Of a stretch of 64,000 nucleotides of DNA, positions 38,011-47,005 are shown piece after piece. The position numbers were made by a program, and so were the translations under genes. The stretch is from Cedecea colo (GTDB lineage: Bacteria; Pseudomonadota; Gammaproteobacteria; Enterobacterales; Enterobacteriaceae). The stretch spans positions 620,001 to 684,000 of the forward strand of contig NZ_SOYS01000002.1 of the NCBI RefSeq assembly GCF_011808225.1, written 5' to 3'. Numbering within the stretch: the stretch's first letter is position 1; the number at the start of each line of letters is the position of its first letter. The notes below the pieces were generated by a model. That model was not told where the DNA came from and searched no databases. It saw only the letters and a list, made by a program, of their open reading frames with translations.

Positions 38011-40526
38011 ACATCCCAACCGCGACTTACCGCATTCAGTTCCGCAACGGCATGACTTTCGACCGCGCCGCAGGCCTTGTCCCCTATCTGAAGCGGCTTG
38101 GTATCAGCCATCTCTATGCCTCGCCTGTTTTTACCGCCACGGCCGGTTCCACCCACGGCTATGACATAACCGACGCCAATGAGATAGAACCTGCTATCGG
38201 CGGTCGGGAAGGCTTCGACCGTATGGTAAAGGCGCTAAAGCAGGCCGGACTCGGTCTGATCCTCGATATCGTGCCGAACCACATGGCCGCCTCGCTGGAA
38301 AATGCATGGTGGCGCGACGTCATTGAGAATGGCGCCAACAGCCGCTACGCCCACCATTTTGATATCGACTGGTCGCGTCGCCTGACCCTGCCCTTTCTCG
38401 GCGACACCTTCGAGAACGCGCTGGAAAATGGCGAGATCGCCATCAAGCCCGATCCGAAAACCGGCAGACCCGCTTTCGCCTGTTTTGATAGCTTCTACCC
38501 GCTGGCACCCGAAACCTGGCAGGGCCGCGAGGCCGAACTTCTGAAGCTCACCGACAGGACGGAGATCGCCGACCTGCATGAGCGCCAGCCCTGGCGGTTA
38601 ATCTCCTGGCGGGATGCGCCGCGCTACCTTTCCTACCGTCGCTTTTTCGAGATAACCGGGCTTGTTGGCGTCCGGGTTGAGGAAAAGCGCGTTTTCGACG
38701 ATACACACCGGCTGATCCTTGAACTGGTCCATTCCGGCGCGGTCGACGGGCTGCGGATAGATCATGTGGACGGGCTGGCTGACCCGCAGGCCTATCTGGA
38801 ACGTCTCCGCCAGCAGGCCGGGCCGGAGTGCTACATCACGGTTGAAAAAATCCTTGGCAAGGGCGAACAGCTTCCGGCGGCGTGGCCGGTTTCCGGCACC
38901 ACCGGTTACGAATTTATCGAATCGCTCTCCGATGTGCTGGTGGATGGCGACAGGATCCGCGACCTGCGCACGGCCTGGCATAACGTGATGGGCAAGTCGG
39001 TAAATATGGTAGCCGAACTGCGTGCGGCCAAGCTGCTGATGGTAACCAGGAACTTCGAAGGTGAATTCACCAGGCTGCTGACGCTTGCCATGGCTATCGC
39101 CGGAACGGAGAAGGTGCCGCTTGAGGAACAGGCCGTTCTGCCAGCCCTGCGCGAACTGCTGATCGCCTTTCCGGTCTACCGCACCTACGGTACGGCGGAG
39201 GGGCTGCCGACGGAAAGCTACGACATGCTGCAAGGGGTAGCCGAAAGGGTGAGAACCAGCGCGCATGCTCCTGCTCCTGAGGCGCTCGATTTCCTTACCC
39301 GCATCCTCGCAGGCGAGGTTTCCGCCGAGGCTTCCGACGAGGCCGCCACCTTCCGTATCCGCTTCCAGCAGCTAACGGGTCCGCTGATGGCGAAATCGGT
39401 GGAGGATACGCTCTTCTTCCGCCAGAACATGGAGCTTGCTCTGAACGAAGTGGGCGCCGAACCGATACCGCGCGCCTTCTCGCTTAACCGCTTCCATGCG
39501 GAGATGAAAACGCGGCTCGAACGGCAGCCGGATGCGCTTTCAGGCACCTCGACCCATGATACCAAGCGCGGAGAAGATGCCCGCGCGCGGCTTTACACAC
39601 TCACCGAAGCACCGGAGCGCTGGGCCGAATGCGTTGCCCGCTGGTGCCAGATGAACCAGGCCAAAGTTATCAGGCTCGAAGACGGCACGGCACCCAAACC
39701 GTCCGTCGAATGGATGCTCTATCAGGCGCTGGCCGGCGTCTGGCCGCCCAGGCTTCACCCACAAGACGAGGCGGGACTGCGGGCGCTTGAAGCGCGGTTT
39801 ATTGCCTTTGTGGAAAAAGCGCTGCGGGAAGCGAAGCTGCGCACCGACTGGGGCGACAGCAACGACGCCTATGAAAAAACGGTGCTCGACTATGCCCGCC
39901 ACCTGCTCTCACCGGCCAACCAGACCTTTTTGCAGGATTTTTCCGACTCCTTGCAACCCTTTATCCGCGCCGGTCTGGTCAATAGCCTCACCCAGACGGT
40001 TATCAAGCTGACGGCGCCGGGCGTACCGGATATCTACCAGGGGAGCGAGGCGCTTAATTTCAGCCTGGTCGATCCCGATAACCGGCGTGAACCCGATTTC
40101 GCCGCGCTCGCACGGATGCTTGATGAAGATAAAAAAGTGGCCTTTGACGTCAATGAAGACCGGAGCGGCCAGCTAAAGCAGCATCTTATCGCCAGGCTCC
40201 TGCGTTTGTGCCAGCAGAAGCCGACGCTGTTTCGCAGGGGCGATTATCTGCCGCTTACCGCCACCGGCAAGCAGGCGGAGAACCTCATCGCCTTCGCCCG
40301 GGCGGAAAACGACGATGCGCTGATTGTCATCGCGCCGCGCCTCGTCTTCAGCGCGCTCCAGGAAAACCTGACGATATCGTCTGCGGATGCGGAAATCGCC
40401 TTACCCGATCAGCTTGCTCACCGCCGCTACCGCAACATTCTCAGCGGAGAAGAGCTATCCCTGGGCGACCGTATCGACGCAGAAATGATCGATTGTTTTA
40501 CGGCCAGCGTGTTGGTAAGCATATGA
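38007..40526 (+). CDS. treY: Malto-oligosyltrehalose synthase
   Basis: Isomerises the reducing-end glucose of maltodextrins from alpha-1,4 to alpha,alpha-1,1 linkage, making maltooligosyl-trehalose. The 839-residue GH13 protein has LDIVPNHMA (region I), nucleophile Asp252 in LRIDHVDGL, acid/base Glu280 in ITVEKILGKGE and Asp518 in TSTHDTKRGEDAR, with the family's typical SGTTGYEF text near 298-305. It begins at GTG 38007, overlapping the treZ stop by four bases. Codon use includes many AGG Arg codons, unlike lipB and lipA on either side. The glgX-type gene follows after 63 bases. Confidence 0.96.
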   Translation: MNIPTATYRIQFRNGMTFDRAAGLVPYLKRLGISHLYASPVFTATAGSTHGYDITDANEIEPAIGGREGFDRMVKALKQAGLGLILDIVPNHMAASLENAWWRDVIENGANSRYAHHFDIDWSRRLTLPFLGDTFENALENGEIAIKPDPKTGRPAFACFDSFYPLAPETWQGREAELLKLTDRTEIADLHERQPWRLISWRDAPRYLSYRRFFEITGLVGVRVEEKRVFDDTHRLILELVHSGAVDGLRIDHVDGLADPQAYLERLRQQAGPECYITVEKILGKGEQLPAAWPVSGTTGYEFIESLSDVLVDGDRIRDLRTAWHNVMGKSVNMVAELRAAKLLMVTRNFEGEFTRLLTLAMAIAGTEKVPLEEQAVLPALRELLIAFPVYRTYGTAEGLPTESYDMLQGVAERVRTSAHAPAPEALDFLTRILAGEVSAEASDEAATFRIRFQQLTGPLMAKSVEDTLFFRQNMELALNEVGAEPIPRAFSLNRFHAEMKTRLERQPDALSGTSTHDTKRGEDARARLYTLTEAPERWAECVARWCQMNQAKVIRLEDGTAPKPSVEWMLYQALAGVWPPRLHPQDEAGLRALEARFIAFVEKALREAKLRTDWGDSNDAYEKTVLDYARHLLSPANQTFLQDFSDSLQPFIRAGLVNSLTQTVIKLTAPGVPDIYQGSEALNFSLVDPDNRREPDFAALARMLDEDKKVAFDVNEDRSGQLKQHLIARLLRLCQQKPTLFRRGDYLPLTATGKQAENLIAFARAENDDALIVIAPRLVFSALQENLTISSADAEIALPDQLAHRRYRNILSGEELSLGDRIDAEMIDCFTASVLVSI

Positions 40527-40589
40527 TTTTAATTCTATAAGAACATCATAAGTCGCTGTTATGCATGAAAATTCAATGAGGAAGAATAA

Positions 40590-42665
40590 ATGACAAACGG
40601 TAAATCTTTTGAAATCATAGCGGGATCCAGCCATCTACTCGGCGCCAATTTCGATGGCGAGGGCGTCAATTTCGCTCTCTTCTCAGCGCACGCGGAGCGC
40701 GTCGAACTCTGTCTTTACGATCCGAGCGGCAAGATCGAAATCGCAAAAATGGAGCTGCCGGAGTACACCCATGAGATCTGGCATGGTTATGTGCCGGGTC
40801 TGAAACCCGGTGCGCTCTATGGCTTTCGCGTCCATGGCCCTTACGATCCCCAAAACGGCCACCGCTTTAATCCCAACAAGCTTCTGATCGATCCCTATGC
40901 GCGCGAGCTTGTCGGCAACATCGAGTGGAATGAAGCGCATTTTGCCTACGATCTGTTGCATAAGGATAAGGACCTGACTTTTGATACACGCGATAGCGCG
41001 CCGTTTATGCCGAAGTGTCGGGTTATCGATCCTGATGAATGCAACTGGCAGGGAAACAATCGCCCGGAGATTCCGTGGCCAAAAACGGTTCTCTACGAAA
41101 CCCATGTAAAAGGCTTTACGCAGCTTAACTCCGCCATTCCTGAGAAACTGCGCGGCACCTTTGAAGGTATGAGCCACAAAGCCTCCGTCGACTATATCAA
41201 AAGTCTCGGTATCACCTCGGTTGAACTGCTGCCGGTCCACTGGTTCCCGGACGATCAGCATCTGCTTGATAAGGGACTGAAGAATTTCTGGGGCTATAAC
41301 TCGCTCGGCTTCTTCGCGCCAGCCTCGCGCTATTACGGGCCAAAGGGTATCCAGGGCTTTCGCGATATGGTGCGCACGTTTCACGATGCCGGTATCGAGG
41401 TGATCCTTGACGTGGTTTACAACCACACGGCGGAAGGCAACGAGCTTGGCCCAACCTTGTCGTTAAAGGGTATCGACAACTTTTCCTATTACCGCACCCT
41501 GACCAACAGGCATCGCTATTACATCAACGACACCGGCACGGGTAACACCGTAAATACTTCACATCCGCGGGTGCTGCAGATGGTGATGGATTCGCTGCGT
41601 TACTGGGCGGAATCGATGCATATCGACGGTTTCCGCTTCGATCTCGGTACTATCCTTGGCCGCGAGCCGGGAGGTTTTAATGAGCGCGGCGGCTTTTTCG
41701 ACGCGATAATCCAGGACCCGGTACTTTCCAGGCTGAAGCTGATTGGCGAACCCTGGGACATCGGCCCGGGCGGCTATCAGGTCGGCGGCTTCCCGCCAGG
41801 CTGGGCGGAGTGGAACGATAAATACCGTGACACGGTGCGTGAATACTGGCGGGGCGATAATGTCCCGACCGATTTTGCCGCCCGCCTGCTCGGTTCCGGC
41901 GATCTTTACGATCAGCGCGGAAGGCGGCCCTGGGCGAGCGTTAACTTTGTCACCGCCCACGACGGCTTTACGCTCAACGATCTGGTTTCCTATAACGAAA
42001 AGCACAACGAGGCAAACGGCGAGGAGAACAATGATGGTCACAACGACAACCGTTCTTACAACTACGGTGCCGAAGGCCCTACCGAAGACGAGGGTATTAA
42101 TGCGGTTCGCGACCGCCAGAAGCGTAATTTCCTCGCCACGATGATCTTTTCCCACGGCACGCCAATGCTGCTGGCCGGCGACGAGTTCGGCCGCAGCCAG
42201 ATGGGCAACAATAACGGTTACTGCCAGGACAGCGAAATCTCCTGGGTCCGCTGGGACAATCTGCCGGAAAGCAGCGAGGCGCTGCGCGAGTTCACGCGCC
42301 AGCTGCTTAAGCTTCGGGCCAGGCAGCCGTTGCTCCGCCGTGAGAACTGGCGCGACGGCATGATTATCAAGTGGTTCAACGCGGGCGGCGGCCCCCAGCA
42401 GCCGGAGCACTGGGACGAGGGTTCAACGCTCGGTGTTTATATCGGCCGCCCGGATCTCCAGCAACAGGAAGGTATCTGGCACGACGTGCTGATGTTGTTC
42501 AATCCTTTCGAAGGCAACGTGCCGTTCCGTATCCCACAGTTCGGTGAGGGCGGCTGGGTGCTTGAAGTTACCACCTCCGATACCGCAAAGCGCGGCCTCG
42601 TCATCACCAGGGAAAAGGATTTCGAGCTTGAAGGGCGCAGCATTGCCCTGTTCAGGCGGCCTTAA
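40590..42665 (+). CDS. glgX: Glycogen debranching enzyme (GlgX/TreX type)
   Basis: Cuts alpha-1,6 branches of glycogen or limit dextrins, freeing linear maltodextrins for TreY. The 691-residue GH13 isoamylase-type protein has an N-terminal CBM48 domain (about 15-105, GVNFALFSAHAERVELCLYD) and a catalytic barrel with VVYNHTAEGNELG (region I), nucleophile Asp351 in GFRFDLGTIL, acid/base Glu387 in LIGEPWD and Asp458 in TAHDGFTL. Its place after treZ-treY says its products feed trehalose synthesis, so treX is an equally apt name. GAGGAAG precedes ATG 40590. E. coli glgX lies in the glg operon elsewhere, so a second copy is probable in this genome. Confidence 0.93.
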   Translation: MTNGKSFEIIAGSSHLLGANFDGEGVNFALFSAHAERVELCLYDPSGKIEIAKMELPEYTHEIWHGYVPGLKPGALYGFRVHGPYDPQNGHRFNPNKLLIDPYARELVGNIEWNEAHFAYDLLHKDKDLTFDTRDSAPFMPKCRVIDPDECNWQGNNRPEIPWPKTVLYETHVKGFTQLNSAIPEKLRGTFEGMSHKASVDYIKSLGITSVELLPVHWFPDDQHLLDKGLKNFWGYNSLGFFAPASRYYGPKGIQGFRDMVRTFHDAGIEVILDVVYNHTAEGNELGPTLSLKGIDNFSYYRTLTNRHRYYINDTGTGNTVNTSHPRVLQMVMDSLRYWAESMHIDGFRFDLGTILGREPGGFNERGGFFDAIIQDPVLSRLKLIGEPWDIGPGGYQVGGFPPGWAEWNDKYRDTVREYWRGDNVPTDFAARLLGSGDLYDQRGRRPWASVNFVTAHDGFTLNDLVSYNEKHNEANGEENNDGHNDNRSYNYGAEGPTEDEGINAVRDRQKRNFLATMIFSHGTPMLLAGDEFGRSQMGNNNGYCQDSEISWVRWDNLPESSEALREFTRQLLKLRARQPLLRRENWRDGMIIKWFNAGGGPQQPEHWDEGSTLGVYIGRPDLQQQEGIWHDVLMLFNPFEGNVPFRIPQFGEGGWVLEVTTSDTAKRGLVITREKDFELEGRSIALFRRP

Positions 42666-42677
42666 ATAGTACAGGCG

Positions 42678-42705
42678 GAACGGCCGGGCAGCAGGCCGGT
42701 CGTTC
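42678..42705 (+). terminator. Hairpin after the trehalose operon
   Basis: GAACGGCCGG (42678-42687) pairs with CCGGTCGTTC (42696-42705) with one G-T pair. It lies 13 bases after the glgX stop but no T run follows, so it may be a weak or Rho-aided terminator. Confidence 0.45.
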
Positions 42706-42843
42706 TCCGTTACCCTGGCGCAGGACGCGCCCGGCGGGACGCTTTTCGCCAGCCGTTAACCTCTAAAGCACACAAAGCAACAACTCATTTACAATTCTTT
42801 CCCCATTTCCTGCGCATCTCGGCTGATTTATTCACGCCAGTGA

Positions 42844-42852
42844 TGCTATACT
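42844..42852 (+). promoter_or_regulatory. Extended minus-10 promoter of lipA
   Basis: TGCTATACT (TG one base before TATACT) lies about 90 bases upstream of the lipA start. It gives lipA a promoter independent of the inserted trehalose operon. Confidence 0.6.
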
Positions 42853-42944
42853 CCGGGGCGCAATTCAAAAATAGTTGATAAATAAAACACTAACTTGAAT
42901 TCAATCAGACTGACCTCGTTATCCGCAACTGGAACACGCACCAT

Positions 42945-43910
42945 ATGAGTAAACCCATTGTAATGGAACGCGGCGTTAAGTACCGCGACGCCGATAAAAT
43001 GGCTCTGATCCCGGTTAAAAACGTGGTGACAGAGCGCCAGGAGCTGTTAAGAAAGCCAGAATGGATGAAGATCAAACTTCCATCTGACTCTACCCGCATC
43101 CAGGGTATCAAAGCGGCAATGCGTAAAAACGGCCTGCATTCCGTGTGCGAAGAAGCCTCCTGCCCGAACCTGGCTGAGTGCTTTAACCACGGCACCGCCA
43201 CTTTTATGATCCTTGGCGCAATCTGTACTCGTCGTTGCCCATTCTGTGATGTTGCCCATGGTCGCCCTGTTGCGCCGGATGCCAACGAACCCGTTAAGCT
43301 TGCACAGACTATCGCTGATATGGCGCTGCGCTACGTGGTTATCACTTCCGTTGACCGCGATGATTTACGCGACGGTGGCGCGCAGCACTTCGCCGACTGT
43401 ATTTCCGCCATCCGCGAGAAAAACCCGACGATCAAAATCGAAACGCTGGTCCCGGACTTCCGTGGCCGTATGGATCGCGCTTTAGAGATCCTTACCGCAA
43501 CGCCGCCAGACGTGTTCAACCATAACCTGGAAAACGTGCCGCGTATTTACCGCAAAGTACGTCCGGGCGCGGACTATAACTGGTCGCTGAAACTGCTGGA
43601 GCGTTTTAAAGAAGCCCATCCGGATATCCCGACAAAATCGGGTCTGATGGTAGGCCTTGGCGAAACCAACGAAGAAATCGTTGAAGTGATGCGTGATTTA
43701 CGCCGTCACGGCGTGACAATGTTGACGCTGGGGCAGTATTTGCAGCCAAGCCGTCACCATCTGCCGGTGCAGCGTTACGTGAGCCCGGATGAGTTCGAAG
43801 AGATGAAAGCCGAAGCGTTAGCTATGGGCTTTACTCACGCCGCCTGCGGCCCGTTTGTTCGCTCTTCTTACCATGCAGACCTGCAGGCCAAAGGCATGGA
43901 AGTCAAATAG
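42945..43910 (+). CDS. lipA: Lipoyl synthase
   Basis: Radical-SAM enzyme that inserts two sulfur atoms into protein-bound octanoyl groups. The 321 residues equal E. coli LipA. The radical-SAM cluster motif CTRRCPFC (Cys94, 98, 101) and the auxiliary-cluster Cys residues of [12 protein letters not shown] (Cys68, 73, 79), which supplies sulfur, are both intact, along with the C-terminal RSSYHA motif. It acts after LipB, whose gene is 7 kb upstream here. A terminator follows at 43951-43979. Confidence 0.98.
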   Translation: MSKPIVMERGVKYRDADKMALIPVKNVVTERQELLRKPEWMKIKLPSDSTRIQGIKAAMRKNGLHSVCEEASCPNLAECFNHGTATFMILGAICTRRCPFCDVAHGRPVAPDANEPVKLAQTIADMALRYVVITSVDRDDLRDGGAQHFADCISAIREKNPTIKIETLVPDFRGRMDRALEILTATPPDVFNHNLENVPRIYRKVRPGADYNWSLKLLERFKEAHPDIPTKSGLMVGLGETNEEIVEVMRDLRRHGVTMLTLGQYLQPSRHHLPVQRYVSPDEFEEMKAEALAMGFTHAACGPFVRSSYHADLQAKGMEVK

Positions 43911-43950
43911 TAGCGTTACAAAAAGTTACATATAATCCGCAGGGTAATAA

Positions 43951-43979
43951 AAAACCGGCTCTCAGAGGCCGGTTTTTTT
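43951..43979 (+). terminator. Terminator of lipA
   Basis: ACCGGC (43954-43959) and GCCGGT (43968-43973) flank an eight-base loop; a run of seven T residues follows and an A run precedes, so it can also work for tatE on the other strand. Confidence 0.9.
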
Positions 43980-44007
43980 ATCTCAATGTCTGCAAATAAT
44001 GCAGAAA

Positions 44008-44211
44008 TCAGTCTTTGTGCGAGATGCGTTCCGCCGGAGCTTCGGCGCCGGAGGCTGGCTTAGCGCTGCTTTCGTCATCGTTCATGGCCTTTTTAAAGCC
44101 CTTGATAGCCGCGCCGAGATCGCCGCCTAACGAGCGCAACTTCCTGGTACCAAATAACAATACAATCAGTGCGCCAATTACCAGCAGCTTGGTAATGCTA
44201 ATCTCTCCCAT
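44008..44211 (-). CDS. tatE: Twin-arginine translocase subunit TatE
   Basis: TatA-family subunit that takes part in the export pore for folded proteins. The 67-residue protein has one N-terminal membrane helix ([20 protein letters not shown], split by the conserved FGTRKL hinge) and an amphipathic helix ([18 protein letters not shown]). As a single gene apart from tatABC, it is TatE by position. It is convergent with lipA. Confidence 0.95.
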   Translation of the reverse strand: MGEISITKLLVIGALIVLLFGTRKLRSLGGDLGAAIKGFKKAMNDDESSAKPASGAEAPAERISHKD

Positions 44212-44339
44212 ACCTACCTTCTTAAGTCATGCTTGCCGTGGATACGGCGAAAAATAAACCGGGCTAATTAACGGCTATTTGCCCGTGCGACACAATAGCA
44301 ATCTGTAACAAGGTGAATCAAGCCCTGTTTAAAAAAACA

Positions 44340-45128
44340 TCAGCACAGACGAGGCGCTGCGAAACGGCGATTCTTCAGTACCGGCAACATCGCCCGTACG
44401 GATGCAACGCGTTCGCTGGCAAGCTCGGCATAAAGCAGGGCTGGCGTTTCTGCCGCGCTGGCAATAGTCACGCCAAGCGGATCGATAACCTTACTCTGAC
44501 CAATGTTTCTGTTGCCACATTCGCCGGATGCTACCACATAACAGGTGGTATCGAGCGCACGCGCGGTCAATAATGTTGACCAGTGCAGCTCTTTATGCGG
44601 CCCACGCAGCCAGGCCGCCGGTAAAACAAGCACCTCGGCCCCCGCTAAAGCCAGACTCAGCGCCATTTCCGGAAAACGCAGATCGTAACAGGTGAGCACT
44701 CCTACTTTCATCCCCGCCACGTCAATTAATGGCGCGAGCTGGTCACCGGCATCAACTAAACGGGACTCCTGCACGTTAAACGCGTCATAAAGATGAATTT
44801 TCTGGTAGCGGCCGATAACTTCACCAGCACGCAAAACCAGCAGAGTATTAGCCGCTCTGCCCGCCGTGGTGCGTAGATGAAGCGTAAAAACCGTGGTTAG
44901 CTTATTTTTACGGCTTTCCTCAAGAAGAACATGAAGGTATTCACCGTTGGCTTCCTGCGCAGAATTCACCGACATATCAGGATCTTTGTCGTCTCGCGCT
45001 AAAATGGCTTCCGGTAAGACCAGCATATCGGCTCCCTGCAAAGCCGCCTGCGCCATTAACGCTATGCAAGTACGCGCGTTATCCTGCCAGACATTACCCA
45101 CTGCAAACTGCCCCACCGCGACTTTCAT
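44340..45128 (-). CDS. ybeM: Deaminated glutathione amidase (nitrilase superfamily)
   Basis: Hydrolyses deaminated glutathione, a side product of transaminases; homologue of the mammalian Nit1 repair enzyme. The 262 residues include the full nitrilase triad: Glu40 in LVLPEAIL, Lys110 in [11 protein letters not shown] and Cys147 in [10 protein letters not shown]. In E. coli K-12 the gene is, as I recall, shortened; here it is full length and looks active. It lies 128 bases upstream of tatE on the same strand. Confidence 0.92.
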   Translation of the reverse strand: MKVAVGQFAVGNVWQDNARTCIALMAQAALQGADMLVLPEAILARDDKDPDMSVNSAQEANGEYLHVLLEESRKNKLTTVFTLHLRTTAGRAANTLLVLRAGEVIGRYQKIHLYDAFNVQESRLVDAGDQLAPLIDVAGMKVGVLTCYDLRFPEMALSLALAGAEVLVLPAAWLRGPHKELHWSTLLTARALDTTCYVVASGECGNRNIGQSKVIDPLGVTIASAAETPALLYAELASERVASVRAMLPVLKNRRFAAPRLC

Positions 45129-45233
45129 TCCCGTTCCCCTGCCCGTGACGTTTAATTTCAGTATATCGGCTGTAAATGAGATTGTACGAGCGCTACACTC
45201 CTGACTTCTAAATTATGAAAACAGGAAAGCGTA

Positions 45234-45617
45234 GTGTTACAGATACTGGCGGCCGTATTTATCGGAGGCGGAACGGGCAGCGTGATACGCTGGTTTTTGA
45301 GCCTGAAACTCAATCCCGTTCACGGCGCGATCCCGATTGGCACATTAACAGCAAACCTTTTGGGCGCGTTTATTATTGGTATGGGATTAGCCCTGTTCAG
45401 CCGCCTTACCCATCTTGATCCCTTCTGGAAACTGCTTATCACCACCGGTTTTTGTGGCGGTTTGACAACGTTTTCTACTTTTTCGGCAGAGGTTGTTTTT
45501 TTGCTGCAGGATGGACGCCTTGCCTGGGCCGCCCTGAACGTTCTGCTTAACCTGGCGGGCTCATTTATGATGACCGCGCTCGCATTCTGGCTGGTTTCCG
45601 TTGCGGCCAGCCACTAA
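45234..45617 (+). CDS. crcB: Fluoride ion channel CrcB/Fluc
   Basis: Dual-topology inner-membrane channel that expels fluoride. The 127 residues form four membrane segments with family motifs [10 protein letters not shown] (about 9-18), [11 protein letters not shown] (about 37-47, the pore Asn) and [14 protein letters not shown] (about 72-85, the Na-binding break and the Phe box). The start is GTG 45234 behind CAGGAAA. No fluoride riboswitch motif is seen in front of it. Confidence 0.96.
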   Translation: MLQILAAVFIGGGTGSVIRWFLSLKLNPVHGAIPIGTLTANLLGAFIIGMGLALFSRLTHLDPFWKLLITTGFCGGLTTFSTFSAEVVFLLQDGRLAWAALNVLLNLAGSFMMTALAFWLVSVAASH

Positions 45618-45693
45618 AAGCTAACGCGTTAAGGTTGGCTTAATGATTGTCTGCCACCATCCGGAAAAACGAAAAAAGGGGCGTCAAAGGACA

Positions 45694-45780
45694 ATGAAAG
45701 AGCGAGTCGTTGGCTGGGGAGCAGTGCTGCTGAGTGCGTTGATCGTGGTATGCTTTTTGAAAATGTATCTGTTTGCCTGA
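45694..45780 (+). CDS. Predicted 28-residue single-span membrane protein
   Basis: A short reading frame (MKERVVGWGAVLLSAL and VVCFLKMYLFA) with a good SD (AAAGG at 45686-45690) three bases before ATG 45694, ending at 45780. It has a charged N terminus (KER) and one hydrophobic stretch of about 20 residues, the form of many enterobacterial small membrane proteins. It lies 76 bases after crcB and 18 bases before a terminator hairpin, so it is probably in the crcB mRNA. I do not recognise the family. It is too short for coding statistics, so the call rests on the SD, the hydrophobic profile and the position before a terminator. Confidence 0.5.
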   Translation: MKERVVGWGAVLLSALIVVCFLKMYLFA

Positions 45781-45790
45781 TCGACAGACG

Positions 45791-45816
45791 AAAAAAACCC
45801 GCCTTAGCGGGTTTTT
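45791..45816. terminator. Bidirectional terminator between the small ORF and cspE
   Basis: CCCGC (45798-45802) and GCGGG (45807-45811) with an A run before and a T run after; it serves both the crcB-side transcript and cspE, which converge here. Confidence 0.85.
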
Positions 45817-45834
45817 AAATTCTGCTGGTAGCGA

Positions 45835-46044
45835 CTAGATAGCCATTACGTTTGCAGCAGAAGGGCCTTTGGCACCGTTAGTGATTTCAAACTCAACGCG
45901 CTGGCCTTCAGCCAGGGTTTTGAAACCATTGCTCTGGATTGCAGAGAAATGTACGAACACGTCTTTGCTGCCATCTTCCGGAGTAATGAAACCAAAGCCT
46001 TTGGACTCATTAAACCACTTAACGTTACCTTTAATCTTAGACAT
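45835..46044 (-). CDS. cspE: Cold-shock-family RNA chaperone CspE
   Basis: Constitutive CspA-family protein that melts RNA structure and acts as an antiterminator. The 69 residues form one OB-fold cold-shock domain with RNP1 KGFGFIT and RNP2 [11 protein letters not shown] 46042-46044 ([11 protein letters not shown]) has the SD AAAGG at the usual distance; an extended upstream frame was not accepted. The untranslated region upstream is long and A+T-rich. Its place between crcB and pagP is that of E. coli. Confidence 0.97.
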   Translation of the reverse strand: MSKIKGNVKWFNESKGFGFITPEDGSKDVFVHFSAIQSNGFKTLAEGQRVEFEITNGAKGPSAANVMAI

Positions 46045-46238
46045 CAAAATTACCTTTACATGAAAAATAGACACAAATGCTGTGTCGCACATCAGTACAA
46101 CAATTGTGATGGGTTTTGTCCAGTACCGAAATGAGAAAAAGTGACAAAAGTCGCTAATTTTTTTATCAATTGCCGATTACCCCTTGTTTTTAAAAGGGTA
46201 TAAAAAACGGGTGATGTTGAGCCGTCGCCGATATCGGT

Positions 46239-46820
46239 TTAGAACTGAAAACGCATCCAGGCAAAATAGACGTTACCGTTGTTATAAGTCCCTGGAATAT
46301 AAGTCATCTGGAAGATTACTGGGCCATAACCTGCTGAGGCTAAAGGCAAAATAACCGGGACGGGAATATACTTCCAGTTATCGCGTGCGGTGGCGCCAAC
46401 GGTATACCCTAACCCCAGATGAAAATGCTCATCCGCTAACGGACGCCAGGTTTTTTCCCAGCCGTAACCGCCAATGGGCTCCCATTTGTTATAAGAATCC
46501 TTAAAAGCCATCAGGTAGATGCCGTGCCAGTTGCCTTTTTCATCCCAGCGGGACTGACCAAAACCGCCGCCCCACGGATGTTCGTTATAACGATCGGTTT
46601 TCTCTTTATCATAGGCAAAACGGGCATGCCAGGTAATGGCCGGAACATAAAGATCGTAACGTTCGGGTTCGTTCCATGTTTGCGAGACGCCGGAAGAAAA
46701 AGCGTGCCAGGTTTTGCTGAACTCGCCCTCCTCTGCCGCGCAAAGGCCGGGCGCAATAGCTAAAGAAGTCATAAAGGAATTAAAGAGTAATAGCTTATTA
46801 TTCAAATTCACATACCACAT
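46239..46820 (-). CDS. pagP: Lipid A palmitoyltransferase PagP
   Basis: Outer-membrane beta-barrel enzyme that moves palmitate from phospholipid to lipid A, giving resistance to cationic peptides. The 193-residue precursor has a signal peptide (cleavage near GLCA, about 28) and the conserved catalytic region with [19 protein letters not shown] (His, Asp and Ser residues of the active site) and a C-terminal outer-membrane signature ending in Phe (YFAWMRFQF). The N-terminal 30 residues differ much from E. coli PagP, as expected for a signal peptide. PhoP control is known in E. coli, but I did not identify a PhoP box. Confidence 0.95.
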   Translation of the reverse strand: MWYVNLNNKLLLFNSFMTSLAIAPGLCAAEEGEFSKTWHAFSSGVSQTWNEPERYDLYVPAITWHARFAYDKEKTDRYNEHPWGGGFGQSRWDEKGNWHGIYLMAFKDSYNKWEPIGGYGWEKTWRPLADEHFHLGLGYTVGATARDNWKYIPVPVILPLASAGYGPVIFQMTYIPGTYNNGNVYFAWMRFQF

Positions 46821-47005
46821 ACCGATCCGCTACAAGGCCTGACGAAGCTTAAATTAATAGAATCTATAAGGGACAGGGATTACTCTTAAAATCACCGGCA
46901 GATTTTTAAATCTGATGCAGTATTTTTTTAGCTAGCTAACAGGCATCCTGTCTTTAAGCCAATCCTCCGCAACCTTTTATCAGCCGCAGAGGATTAAGAA
47001 GCCAA

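Noticed and set aside
45130-45233. Fluoride riboswitch in front of crcB
   Set aside because: The gap is short and I could not find the conserved pseudoknot sequences; the upstream DNA is mostly the divergent ybeM promoter.
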